Assembly: GCA_965217075.1 (NCBI GenBank)
Contig: CBDCHC010000010.1
Coordinates: 62,001 to 126,000 of the forward strand
Direction: 5' to 3'
Origin: CBDCHC01 sp965217075
Lineage (GTDB): Bacteria; Pseudomonadota; Gammaproteobacteria; PS1; Pseudothioglobaceae
DNA length: 64,000 nt
The translations under genes and the position numbers were made by a program. Below the pieces are notes generated by a model. It was given only the letters and a program-made list of their open reading frames with translations. It searched no databases and was not told where the DNA came from. Numbering within the stretch: position 1 is the first letter of the stretch; every line of letters starts with the position of its first letter. This document shows positions 1 to 7,732 of the stretch, piece by piece.

Positions 1-642
1 ACAACTATAAACAACTACTTGTTTTAATTCTAACTCACTTAATTTATCTAAATAAAATTTAGCTAAGTCGGTCGCATACCCTTGAAAAACCTCATCAAAT
101 CCGGACAAACTAGCTAAACGACAAGCTATACCCCATCGCTCTAATAACGGCATTGTTGCTTTAATATGACAATTGGTATTAATTTTACTATCAACTAACT
201 TAAAAGGAAATTCTACTTCTGATGCTAAAACTACAAATGGTTTGTAATATTTATCGTCTTTTAATTGTTGGCTAAGTGCAATCATAGGTGGCATACCAAC
301 TCCACCGCCTATTAATAACGGTAATTTTTTGTCCTCCATAATAAAATTATTACCTATAGGCCCTAAAACAGAAACAATATCTCCTATTTGTTTTTTTGCT
401 AATTCATTAGTACCACTGCCAAAAATTTTATATAATAAATCAAAAGAATTATTGTCTTTATTTACTGTCATAATGGATATAGGTCGACGCATTTGTATAT
501 TGCCCCCCACACTAATATGCACAAATTGCCCAGCTTTAAATAATTTTGGTATGTTTTTACTAAATAAAGTAATAATTCTTTGTTTACCAGCAAATTCTCT
601 ATGCGCTAATACTTCACAATTCTCTAATTGTACTTTACTCAT
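1..642 (-). CDS. pyrK: PyrK-like FAD/NAD(P)-binding reductase (partial, C-terminus outside window)
   Basis: The minus-strand frame opens with ATG at 642 and runs off the window edge, so about 214 residues are seen. An N-terminal ferredoxin-reductase FAD domain carries MRRPISIM (the flavin-binding R-P-x-S-I pattern). It is followed by an NAD-binding segment with GGGVGMPPM. This order matches the electron-transfer subunit of dihydroorotate dehydrogenase B (PyrK), which passes electrons through FAD and a 2Fe-2S cluster. The cluster cysteines would lie beyond position 1; the visible end (VVVYSC) is where the PyrK C-x-x-G-P region starts. The gene overlaps the argB stop by 8 bases (ATGAGTAA), so the two are probably cotranscribed. 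Another reductase of the same superfamily cannot be excluded. Confidence 0.7.
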   Translation of the reverse strand, partial: MSKVQLENCEVLAHREFAGKQRIITLFSKNIPKLFKAGQFVHISVGGNIQMRRPISIMTVNKDNNSFDLLYKIFGSGTNELAKKQIGDIVSVLGPIGNNFIMEDKKLPLLIGGGVGMPPMIALSQQLKDDKYYKPFVVLASEVEFPFKLVDSKINTNCHIKATMPLLERWGIACRLASLSGFDEVFQGYATDLAKFYLDKLSELELKQVVVYSC

Positions 643-1486
643 TACTTATCAGAGTTCCTACCCCTGTATCAGTAAAAACCTCCAATAATACTGCATGCGC
701 CACTCTTCCATCAATAATATGCGTATTATGCACACCACCTTTAACAGCGGCCAATGCACAATTTATTTTTGGCAACATGCCACCATAAATAACATTTGTT
801 TTAATTAACTGCTCTACTTGTTTGCTGTCAAGACCTGTAAGTAAATTACCTGATTTATCTAACAAACCCTTAGTATTAGTAAGTAAAATTAATTTTTCTG
901 CGCCCATAAAGCTAGCAATACTACTAGCCACTAAATCTGCATTAATATTATAACTCTGACCACCATTAACTCCAATTGGTGCAATTACAGGAATAAAATC
1001 AGCTGCAACTAAAAGATTTATTGCCGCAATATTAATATTTTTTACCTCGCCAACAAAGCCTAAATTACTACTACTTTGCATTTTTTTAGCCTCAATTAAA
1101 GATCCATCTTTGCCTGTTATACCCATGGCTTTACCGCCATGTGATTCAATAAGACTTACAATATCTTTATTAATTTTTCCGCCTAATACCATCTCAACTA
1201 CATCCATAGTTTGCGCACAAGTAATACGCATACCATCAATAAAACTAGTTTTAATATTCATATCAGCTAAAACCTTACCAATTTGTGGTCCTCCACCATG
1301 AATAATAATAGGATTTATACCAACTGACTTCATTAACACAATATCGCGTGCAAAACTTGATTTTAATTTATCGCAAGTCATAGCGTTACCACCATATTTG
1401 ATAACTATAGTTTTGTGTTTAAATTTTTGTATATAAGGCAATGCTTCAATTAAAACACTGGCTATATTTAATTTATTATCTATCAT
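635..1486 (-). CDS. argB: Acetylglutamate kinase
   Basis: This is a 283-residue amino acid kinase family protein of normal length for ArgB. It phosphorylates N-acetyl-L-glutamate in the second step of arginine synthesis. The N-terminal K-Y-G-G-N-A-M segment (near residue 30) binds phosphate, IIIHGGGPQIG is the family glycine loop, and the DLVASSIA and LTNTKGLL segments belong to the C-terminal ATP-binding half. It ends overlapping the PyrK-like gene. A short ArgA-like acetyltransferase that could supply its substrate is encoded far away at 37869-38285. Confidence 0.95.
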   Translation of the reverse strand: MIDNKLNIASVLIEALPYIQKFKHKTIVIKYGGNAMTCDKLKSSFARDIVLMKSVGINPIIIHGGGPQIGKVLADMNIKTSFIDGMRITCAQTMDVVEMVLGGKINKDIVSLIESHGGKAMGITGKDGSLIEAKKMQSSSNLGFVGEVKNINIAAINLLVAADFIPVIAPIGVNGGQSYNINADLVASSIASFMGAEKLILLTNTKGLLDKSGNLLTGLDSKQVEQLIKTNVIYGGMLPKINCALAAVKGGVHNTHIIDGRVAHAVLLEVFTDTGVGTLISNE

Positions 1487-1523
1487 AGTTTAATATTTTA
1501 TGGTATTTATAATTTTTAAGGAG

Positions 1524-1529
1524 TATAAT
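1524..1529 (+). promoter_or_regulatory. Probable -10 box for 6S RNA
   Basis: A consensus TATAAT hexamer ends about 3 bases before the inferred 5' end of the 6S terminal stem, in the short gap between the divergent argB and the 6S gene. No clear -35 box is visible. The true 5' end could be a few bases later than I marked. Confidence 0.45.
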
Positions 1530-1531
1530 TT

Positions 1532-1707
1532 TATTTGTCTATTTATTGTATTTGATTTGCGTCCGAACCCTATAATTTTAATTAACAGGACTTTGTATCA
1601 TTTACTATTGTTGAATGCCAACTTAGCTTGGAATCCTGCGGTAAATAACAAAATTCCGCCTTATACCAATCAGGTTTAGGTCTATCAATGCAATAAATAG
1701 ACAAATA
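1532..1707 (+). ncRNA. ssrS: 6S RNA
   Basis: This is a 176-base non-coding stretch whose two ends pair perfectly over 17 bases (tatttgtctatttattg with caataaatagacaaata). That gives the long closing stem expected of 6S RNA, with an internal region that can form the large central bubble. Length is close to the usual 180 or so bases. It lies directly upstream of a 5-formyltetrahydrofolate cyclo-ligase gene, which is the conserved ssrS-ygfA neighbourhood of gammaproteobacteria. 6S RNA binds sigma-70 RNA polymerase and mimics an open promoter. The call rests on the fold and the linkage, not on a model search. Confidence 0.85.
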
Positions 1708-1717
1708 CAAAATAATT

Positions 1718-2263
1718 ATGCGACAAATATTATCTATTACAAGACAAACTATATCAATAGCTAAAAGCTATAAACACAGTAAAAGCTTGCTTCATAATTT
1801 ATTAAAAATAAAAATAAATAAGCATATTAAGGTTGCTATATATCTACCTATAAATGGTGAAATAGAACCTTGGTTTATAATTAATTGGCTAAAAAAAAAA
1901 TATAATATAAATATATACTTGCCTGTTATTGTTAAAGATTCGCTGAAATTTGCTAAAATAAGTAAAAATTACAAAAAAAATAGATTTAATATCTATGAAC
2001 CATTGTATACAAATATTATTCCCATAAAACAATTAAATATTATTTTTATACCATTACTTGGTTTTGATAATAAATGTAATCGTTTAGGTATGGGTTGTGG
2101 TTTTTACGATAAAGCATTGCATGCTAGATCAAACTCTTTTAACTATAAAATGCCTAAATTATATGGTTTGGCATTTAATCAACAACAAATAACACTAAAA
2201 CCTCAACCATGGGATGTGCGTCTGGATAAAATAATTACACCAAAAAAAGTGTTTAGTGTTTAG
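1718..2263 (+). CDS. ygfA: 5-formyltetrahydrofolate cyclo-ligase
   Basis: This 181-residue protein has the family signature GMGCGFYDKAL near residues 127-137 and a preceding IPLLGFD segment. It converts 5-formyl-THF to 5,10-methenyl-THF with ATP, returning a dead-end folate to the one-carbon pool. It starts 11 bases after the 6S RNA, so it is likely made by read-through or processing of the 6S transcript as in other gammaproteobacteria. A 10-A tract at 1891-1900 (encoding K-K-K) stays in frame here, which is a useful contrast with the three frameshifted genes. Its last 11 bases overlap the convergent nuclease gene. Confidence 0.9.
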   Translation: MRQILSITRQTISIAKSYKHSKSLLHNLLKIKINKHIKVAIYLPINGEIEPWFIINWLKKKYNINIYLPVIVKDSLKFAKISKNYKKNRFNIYEPLYTNIIPIKQLNIIFIPLLGFDNKCNRLGMGCGFYDKALHARSNSFNYKMPKLYGLAFNQQQITLKPQPWDVRLDKIITPKKVFSV

Positions 2264-2732
2264 CCCTATTAGTTCTACGCCATTTTTGCGGTTTAATCGG
2301 TGGTTGATAAAATTGCCATAGACCATTATTATTTGCTTGTGCTAATTTTTCAACTTTTTTATATTTTTCGCCATAAGCAAACGCCATACCATTTAACACC
2401 ATTTGTCTGCCAATATTAATATCATCCTTATAAATATCTACTAATATTCTATGATAATAATCAATAGCTATAAATTTTATAATTAATTTATGTTTACTGT
2501 TATTTAATTTTTTTTTTAAATACTTCTTAGTTAGCTCTCCACAATCTATAATTACCCCTTTATTTTTTTGACATTTCTGTGATATTTCTGGTGTATCAAT
2601 ACCTCTTATTCTCATTTTTAGACTAATACTATCACCGTCTACTATATACAAGGAATTGGGGTTTGTTACACTTATAACTGATGTCTCGGCTTTTAAGCTA
2701 AAATTTAATAAAAATAAAATAATAAATAACAT
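2253..2732 (-). CDS. Thermonuclease-like (SNase family) nuclease, exported
   Basis: This 159-residue protein has a hydrophobic N-terminus ending at about KAE (residues 1-15), a likely signal peptide. The staphylococcal nuclease catalytic set is visible: D32-G-D34, R43-G-I-D46-T-P-E49, and R95 in YHRILVD, followed by a GMAFAYGEKY segment and the final NNGLW typical of the fold. It should be an active calcium-dependent nuclease, periplasmic or secreted. The physiological substrate is unknown; nucleic acid scavenging is one option. It overlaps the end of the convergent cyclo-ligase gene by 11 bases. Confidence 0.85.
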   Translation of the reverse strand: MLFIILFLLNFSLKAETSVISVTNPNSLYIVDGDSISLKMRIRGIDTPEISQKCQKNKGVIIDCGELTKKYLKKKLNNSKHKLIIKFIAIDYYHRILVDIYKDDINIGRQMVLNGMAFAYGEKYKKVEKLAQANNNGLWQFYQPPIKPQKWRRTNRAKH

Positions 2733-2773
2733 ATATATTATATGTAAAATATTTAATTTTAAATGATAATAAA

Positions 2774-3151
2774 TTGTTTTTAGATAAAATTAAATTTAAC
2801 AGTAACGGGCTTATTCCTGTTATAGCTCAAGACTATAAAAGCCATAAAGTTCTTATGTTAGCTTTTATGAATTTAGAGGCCCTTAAGCTAAGTATAGATA
2901 ATGGCAGGGTAGTTTATTATTCACGTACACGCCAAAAATTGTGGTATAAAGGTGAACTATCTGGCAATATACAGCTTATTAAAGAAATTCTAACAGATTG
3001 CGATTATGATACAATTTTAATAAAAATTCAACAAATAAATAATATTGCCTGTCATACCGGCAGAAATAGTTGTTTTTTTAATAAATTAGTAAATGATAAT
3101 TGGGAGTTAACAGAAAAAATAATTAAATCACCTCAGGATATATATGGATGA
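2774..3151 (+). CDS. hisI: Phosphoribosyl-AMP cyclohydrolase
   Basis: This is a 125-residue HisI domain: SRTRQKLWYKGE, then TDCDYDT and the zinc-binding ACHTGRNSCF segment. It opens the adenine ring of PR-AMP in histidine synthesis. Enterobacteria fuse HisI and HisE; here they are separate genes with an overlap. The only start that fits is TTG at 2774, because the nearby ATG at 2763 is out of frame and stops at once. The gene heads a run hisI-hisE-tatA-tatB-tatC. Confidence 0.93.
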   Translation: MFLDKIKFNSNGLIPVIAQDYKSHKVLMLAFMNLEALKLSIDNGRVVYYSRTRQKLWYKGELSGNIQLIKEILTDCDYDTILIKIQQINNIACHTGRNSCFFNKLVNDNWELTEKIIKSPQDIYG

Positions 3152-3461
3152 AATAATAAAAAAATTAGAGCGGGTATTGTTAGATAGAAAAATAAATAAT
3201 ACAAGCAACAGCTATGTTTCTTCATTGTATGCTGGTGGAGATGAGTTAATTTTAAAAAAAATAACTGAAGAGGCAACAGAGGTTATTATGGCTGTTAAAG
3301 ACAACAATAATCAGAAAATAATCCATGAAGTGGCTGATCTATATTTTCATATATTAGTATTACTTAACCATAAAAATATAACAACTGATAAAATTACTAA
3401 AGAATTATCACGGCGTTTTGGTGTAAGCGGATTAATAGAGAAAAAAAATCGTAAGGAGTAA
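3144..3461 (+). CDS. hisE: Phosphoribosyl-ATP pyrophosphatase
   Basis: This is a 105-residue MazG-like HisE protein with the K-I-T-E-E-A-T-E-V and EVADLYFHILVLL segments that bind magnesium and PR-ATP. It removes pyrophosphate from PR-ATP, the step just before HisI. The ATG overlaps the hisI stop, so the two proteins are likely translationally coupled. The tatA ribosome site lies at its very end, as in many proteobacteria where hisE precedes tatA. Confidence 0.93.
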   Translation: MDEIIKKLERVLLDRKINNTSNSYVSSLYAGGDELILKKITEEATEVIMAVKDNNNQKIIHEVADLYFHILVLLNHKNITTDKITKELSRRFGVSGLIEKKNRKE

Positions 3462-3463
3462 AT

Positions 3464-3679
3464 ATGGGTGGAATTGGTATATGGCAACTGCTAATTGTAT
3501 TGGCAATAGTAATTATAGTCTTTGGTACTAAACGTTTTAAAAATATTGGCAGTGACTTAGGCGGTGCTATTAAGGGTTTTAAAAAATCTATGGCAAAAGA
3601 AGAGGATAAAAATAAAAACACTGTAAATAAAAATGTTATAGATGCAGAAGTTACTAAAGATAAAGACAAACAAAAATAA
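3464..3679 (+). CDS. tatA: Sec-independent translocase subunit TatA
   Basis: This 71-residue protein has a short N-terminal transmembrane helix (residues 4-20), then FGTKRFKNIGSDLGGAIKGF, the TatA hinge and amphipathic helix, and a charged tail. It forms the pore of the twin-arginine pathway, which exports folded cofactor proteins. A clear AAGGAG ribosome site at 3453-3458 sets the start. Confidence 0.95.
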   Translation: MGGIGIWQLLIVLAIVIIVFGTKRFKNIGSDLGGAIKGFKKSMAKEEDKNKNTVNKNVIDAEVTKDKDKQK

Positions 3680-3686
3680 TTAACTA

Positions 3687-3974
3687 ATGTTTGATATTGG
3701 TTTTTGGGAATTAGCTTTAATTGCTATTATCGCCTTATTAGTCGTTGGTCCAGAGCGCATGCCAGCCTTAGCTAAAAAAGTTGGTAGCTACATTGGCAAA
3801 TTAAAAAAATTTATTGCAAATGTTAAAAGTGATGTTGAAGACAATATAAACGAAGATACTTTTGTCCAAAAAATGTCATTAACAGACGAAAAATCAAAAA
3901 TATTAGAGGTTGTTAAAGATAGCAAAAAACAACTATCTGCTGTAGAAAAATCTATACAAAATAATACAAAATAA
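3687..3974 (+). CDS. tatB: Sec-independent translocase subunit TatB
   Basis: This 95-residue protein starts MFDIGFWELALIAIIALLVV, followed by GPERMPALAKKVG, the TatB-specific G-P-E-R-x-P motif that separates it from TatA. A charged, probably helical tail follows. TatB and TatC form the receptor for twin-arginine signal peptides. It is short compared with E. coli TatB (171 residues), which is common in small genomes. The last base is shared with the start of tatC. Confidence 0.93.
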   Translation: MFDIGFWELALIAIIALLVVGPERMPALAKKVGSYIGKLKKFIANVKSDVEDNINEDTFVQKMSLTDEKSKILEVVKDSKKQLSAVEKSIQNNTK

Positions 3975-4762
3975 TGAAAATGTCACTGGTAGAACATTTA
4001 ATAGAATTACGTGATAAATTATTACATATGGTTATAGCGATTCTTATAGTTTTTATCGTTATATTTCCTTTTGCCGACAATATATATTCTTTTATTGCCA
4101 TGCCAATTATAAATTCATTACCTGCTGGCTCTAATATGGTGGCAATTGGCGTTATCTCACCATTTTTAACTCCACTAAAAATGGCTTTAATTTTTTCTGT
4201 TTATGCCGCTATGCCTTATTTATTATACCAATTATGGTCGTTTATTGCTCCAGCGCTTTATAAGAATGAGAAAAAACTTATATTACCGCTGGTTATCTCT
4301 TCAACTATTTTATTCTACACTGGCTTATTATTTGCATTTTTTATAGTATTTCCATTGGCATTTAATTTTTTATCTACTGTAGGTCCTAGTGTTGTCGACT
4401 TTACTCCAGATATTCAAAATTATCTTGATTTTGTTATTAAAGTTTCATTTGCTTTTGGCGTGGCTTTTGAAGTGCCAATTGCAACTATTTTACTGGTTGT
4501 ATTTGGCGCAGTAAAAATTAAAACTCTCAAACAAAATCGTCATTATGTTGTTATTATAGCTTTTGTTGTTGGTATGTTACTTACTCCACCAGATATAATT
4601 TCACAAACCTTAATTGCCATTCCTATGTTACTTTTATTTGAAGCTGGCTTATTTTTTGCACCATTTTTTATGGCTAGCCGTAAAAAAAATAATAAAGATA
4701 ATGAGGACGATGATGACTTTAAAGAAATTGATAAACAATTTGCTGACTTAGATAATAGCTGA
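3974..4762 (+). CDS. tatC: Sec-independent translocase subunit TatC
   Basis: This 262-residue protein begins MKMSLVEHLIELRDKLL, where the H-L-x-E-L-R motif is diagnostic of TatC, and has about six hydrophobic helices including LLTPPDIISQ between late helices. It is the signal-peptide receptor of the Tat system. The C-terminal tail is rich in Asp/Glu/Lys. Its stop codon at 4760-4762 lies within the predicted 3' end of the convergent RNase P RNA gene. Confidence 0.95.
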   Translation: MKMSLVEHLIELRDKLLHMVIAILIVFIVIFPFADNIYSFIAMPIINSLPAGSNMVAIGVISPFLTPLKMALIFSVYAAMPYLLYQLWSFIAPALYKNEKKLILPLVISSTILFYTGLLFAFFIVFPLAFNFLSTVGPSVVDFTPDIQNYLDFVIKVSFAFGVAFEVPIATILLVVFGAVKIKTLKQNRHYVVIIAFVVGMLLTPPDIISQTLIAIPMLLLFEAGLFFAPFFMASRKKNNKDNEDDDDFKEIDKQFADLDNS

Positions 4763-5098
4763 AGTTAATCTATAAGCCGGATTCTGTAATTGATAATCAT
4801 TCATCTACAATATTTATCACTAAATATCTTTAGCACTCTACCCAACAACTATGCGAGTAGCAATTACCGTTGTTCTATTTGAGCTTGCTCCAAGTGAGGT
4901 TTACCATGCCATATTAGTTACCTAAATATGCGGTGCGCTCTTACCGCACCTTTTCACCCTTGCCGTTTATGGCGGTATATTTTCTGTGGCACTATCTGTC
5001 GCATCACTACGCCTAGCCATTAACTAGCACTTTACTCTATGGAGTCCGGACTTTCCTCTTAATTATCATAATCAAGCGATTACCCAACTAACTTCAGC
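4758..5098 (-). ncRNA. rnpB: RNase P RNA
   Basis: The minus strand carries the hallmark 5' block GGAAAGTCCGGACTCC (complement near 5041-5056) and the 3' block ACAGAATCCGGCTTAT (complement near 4771-4786). These are the conserved P4 and 3'-domain regions of bacterial type A RNase P RNA. The two ends pair as GCTGAAGTTA with TAACTTCAGC (5089-5098 and 4758-4767), forming helix P1. Length of about 341 bases is normal. The RNA removes 5' leaders from tRNA precursors. Its 3' end overlaps the tatC stop codon on the other strand by a few bases. Confidence 0.93.
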
Positions 5099-5113
5099 AG
5101 TTATATTTTACTA

Positions 5114-5575
5114 TTATTTTAGTTTAGTTAGATATTTAATTGCTGCTGTTAGCTCTGCAGTTGAACAATCTACACAAGTGCCTTTTGGTGGCATGGCATT
5201 AATACCTATAGTAGCTGATTTAACTAAAGCAGCTAATCCTTTTTTAATACGAGCAGACCATGCATTATTATCACCAAATTTAGGTGCTCCAGCTACTCCA
5301 GTATTATGACAGGTAGCGCAAATACTTTGATAAATTTCTTTACCGCCTCTATTATTCTGCTTAACAATTACTGTTGTTTTTACTAATTTAATATTTTCAA
5401 GTTCACCTTCTAAATATACTGCTCCAATAGGGGCTATTCTTTGTTGTAAAGTAGAATTATCACTTACTGATACACTAAATACACTGATTACTAATTTAGC
5501 AATGATAAAAATTATTATAATAATTGTACTTATAATTAATGCTGATGATTTAAAATGTGTTGATTTATCGTTCAT
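5114..5575 (-). CDS. Cytochrome c5-like monoheme cytochrome c, membrane anchored
   Basis: Using ATG at 5575 (a longer frame exists but its extra residues overlap the opposite gene), the product is 153 residues. It has one transmembrane anchor at about residues 11-33, then a class I cytochrome c domain with heme motif C-A-T-C-H, axial Met in NAMPPKG, and a C-V-D-C pair near the end as in cytochrome c5. It probably shuttles electrons in the periplasm to a terminal oxidase or reductase. The target partner is not in the window. It is divergent from the YhdP-like gene with back-to-back -10 boxes between them. Confidence 0.88.
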   Translation of the reverse strand: MNDKSTHFKSSALIISTIIIIIFIIAKLVISVFSVSVSDNSTLQQRIAPIGAVYLEGELENIKLVKTTVIVKQNNRGGKEIYQSICATCHNTGVAGAPKFGDNNAWSARIKKGLAALVKSATIGINAMPPKGTCVDCSTAELTAAIKYLTKLK

Positions 5576-5581
5576 ATTTTT

Positions 5582-5606
5582 TATAATAAAAAAATGATAA
5601 ATTATA
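5582..5606. promoter_or_regulatory. Back-to-back -10 boxes between cytochrome c5 and YhdP-like gene
   Basis: A TATAAT on the plus strand at 5582-5587 points to the YhdP-like gene. A TATAAT on the minus strand (read from 5606 to 5601) points to the cytochrome gene. A plus-strand transcript would begin near 5594, which makes the upstream ATG at 5594 a poor start and favours ATG at 5624. No convincing -35 elements are visible. Confidence 0.4.
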
Positions 5607-5623
5607 CAATAATAAAATATAGA

Positions 5624-7732
5624 ATGAAAAAGTTTGTTGAAGCTATGTTGGAAATATTGGCAGTAATAATACTGTTGATAGTTTATAGTATATACTTTCC
5701 ACAACATATAGCTAATATTATCAATACATTTACTGGTGATAAAATTACCATTTCTAATATAAATGTAGTCTTTATAAAAAACAATAAAATTATTCTTAGT
5801 AGTAAAAAAATAAATATAAATAATAATGTTATATTAAAAAATATAGATTTTAATATTAACTTTAACTCGTTAAATATTTTTATTGATAGTGCTAAATTAA
5901 CTATAAAAAAAAATATAGTCGCACCACCACTTACAGTGTTTTTTAATACAATAAAAATCAAACAATTAACGCTAAACTATAAAAATGCAATATTTAATAC
6001 AAGTTTAACTATTAATAATGATATTGTCACTATGCATGGGGTTATTGATAATATTAATATAGCTGATAATTTAAAAAACTTAAACCTTATTCCACGTCAA
6101 TATACTAAAGATTATTTAAGTTATTCGCTACTGAGTGGTAACTTATATAATATATATTGGAGTTTTAATTGGGATAAAAAAGATATAGAAATAAATGCTA
6201 AGATCAAAAACGGCTTTATTAGGTTTACTAAAAATTGGCCCATAGCAAAACATATATCAGCCGATTTATATTTTAGTAAAAACAATACTATTATTGATAT
6301 AGACAATGGCGTTATAGATGGTATAACTATAAAGCAAGGCAGGGTAGTATTAGACTGGAAAGTTAATCATGATGCTATAATTAGCTTGAAAGTCAATCAC
6401 CAAAGCGAACAAGTTATGAATTTTCTACTAAACTCTCCTGTTGGTTTTATTGATAAAACATTGCTAAAAGATATTAAACTAAACGGCACAGTAACAGCAA
6501 ATATAAATATATTAATACCATTTGATACTACTAAAGATGTTAAGCTTGATATTCGTGGTAATTTATTTGCCAATCAAATAATATTATTTGATGAAAGCAT
6601 AGTTGACAACTTAAATGCTTCATTATCTTATAATAATAGTCTAATTATTATTGGCCAAGGTAATATTGCAGGAGAACGCAAAGAAATAGAATTATTTGTT
6701 AATAATGATCAAGATATAATTCTTAATACACGAGCTAAAAATGAAACTATTTATATGCATAAGAAAAAAGATAAATATTTAATAGCTATAAATAAGAAAA
6801 ATATTAAAGGCAAGATTACTTTTGATAATGGCAATAATTTATTGCCCATTGTAGTGTTTAAGGATTTTAATATTAAAGATTTTAATATTAAAGATAATAA
6901 AATTACAACAAAACTCAAAGCAACTGATTTTAGTAGTTTTTATGCTGTATTTAGTAATATTAAAATTAACGATTTTTTATTGCCAGATTTTGAAGTAGAA
7001 TTTATTAGAGAAAACAATAGCCTTAAAATTAATGATTTTACTGTAATTGACGATTATACAAACAACGATATGTTTACTGTTGGTGGTAGTTGGGGCGACA
7101 AAAAAACTCATTTATATTTAAATATAAAAGGAGATAATTTATCAAAATTATTTAATACTCTTAATATAAAAAAACAAGTACCTGCGGCTAAATTTAATAT
7201 AAATACTGTTATAAATTGTGATTGCGACCCTTGGCTTTTATCGCTAAAAAACTTAAAAAATAATACAAAAATTCACCTAGGTAGCGGAGCATTTACCAAT
7301 CAAAATATAGGTATAGGTAAATTGTTATTGCTAATAAATATTAATGCTTTAGCTGATAGATTAAAATTAAATTCTAAAGATATAGATATAGATAATTTTA
7401 ATTATGATAGTATAGATTTTGAGGCGAAAATAACTAAAGGCACTCTTTATTTGCAAAAATTTAAATTATTAAGCAAACTAACTAATATTGAATTACGTGG
7501 TAGTACAAATATAATAAATGAAACTTATGATTTAAATACAACTATAACTCCATCAATTAAAGATGGTGTGCCTATCATTAGTTATTTACTTGGGGGCGGA
7601 TTAAGTGGTTTAGGTGCATGGCTAGTGGATAAAACTATTTTTAACGGTACTTTATTAGCTGGCCTGTTAGAGCCAATTAGCAATATTGATTATAAAATTA
7701 CTGGAACTTGGAGGGAACCAATCATAAAATGA
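5624..7732 (+). CDS. Shortened YhdP-family (AsmA-like) envelope protein
   Basis: The product from ATG 5624 is 702 residues: one N-terminal transmembrane helix, then a long low-complexity beta-rich region. The C-terminus fits YhdP: AKITKGTLYLQKFKL, then YLLGGGLSGLGAWL and a closing ITGTWREPII. YhdP proteins are inner-membrane anchored bridges that move phospholipid to the outer membrane. E. coli YhdP is 1266 residues, so about 45 percent of the bridge length is missing, with no visible frame break. An alternative start is ATG at 5594. A 15-base tandem duplication sits at 6863-6892. Its stop overlaps the tldD start (ATGATA), a linkage seen in many proteobacteria. Confidence 0.8.
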   Translation: MKKFVEAMLEILAVIILLIVYSIYFPQHIANIINTFTGDKITISNINVVFIKNNKIILSSKKININNNVILKNIDFNINFNSLNIFIDSAKLTIKKNIVAPPLTVFFNTIKIKQLTLNYKNAIFNTSLTINNDIVTMHGVIDNINIADNLKNLNLIPRQYTKDYLSYSLLSGNLYNIYWSFNWDKKDIEINAKIKNGFIRFTKNWPIAKHISADLYFSKNNTIIDIDNGVIDGITIKQGRVVLDWKVNHDAIISLKVNHQSEQVMNFLLNSPVGFIDKTLLKDIKLNGTVTANINILIPFDTTKDVKLDIRGNLFANQIILFDESIVDNLNASLSYNNSLIIIGQGNIAGERKEIELFVNNDQDIILNTRAKNETIYMHKKKDKYLIAINKKNIKGKITFDNGNNLLPIVVFKDFNIKDFNIKDNKITTKLKATDFSSFYAVFSNIKINDFLLPDFEVEFIRENNSLKINDFTVIDDYTNNDMFTVGGSWGDKKTHLYLNIKGDNLSKLFNTLNIKKQVPAAKFNINTVINCDCDPWLLSLKNLKNNTKIHLGSGAFTNQNIGIGKLLLLININALADRLKLNSKDIDIDNFNYDSIDFEAKITKGTLYLQKFKLLSKLTNIELRGSTNIINETYDLNTTITPSIKDGVPIISYLLGGGLSGLGAWLVDKTIFNGTLLAGLLEPISNIDYKITGTWREPIIK
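6863..6892 (+). repeat. In-frame 15-base tandem repeat
   Basis: Two exact copies of gattttaatattaaa lie in the YhdP-like gene and encode a repeated D-F-N-I-K unit. The unit keeps the frame and matches the beta-strand periodicity of the protein, so it is tolerated. It probably arose by slipped-strand mispairing. Confidence 0.85.
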
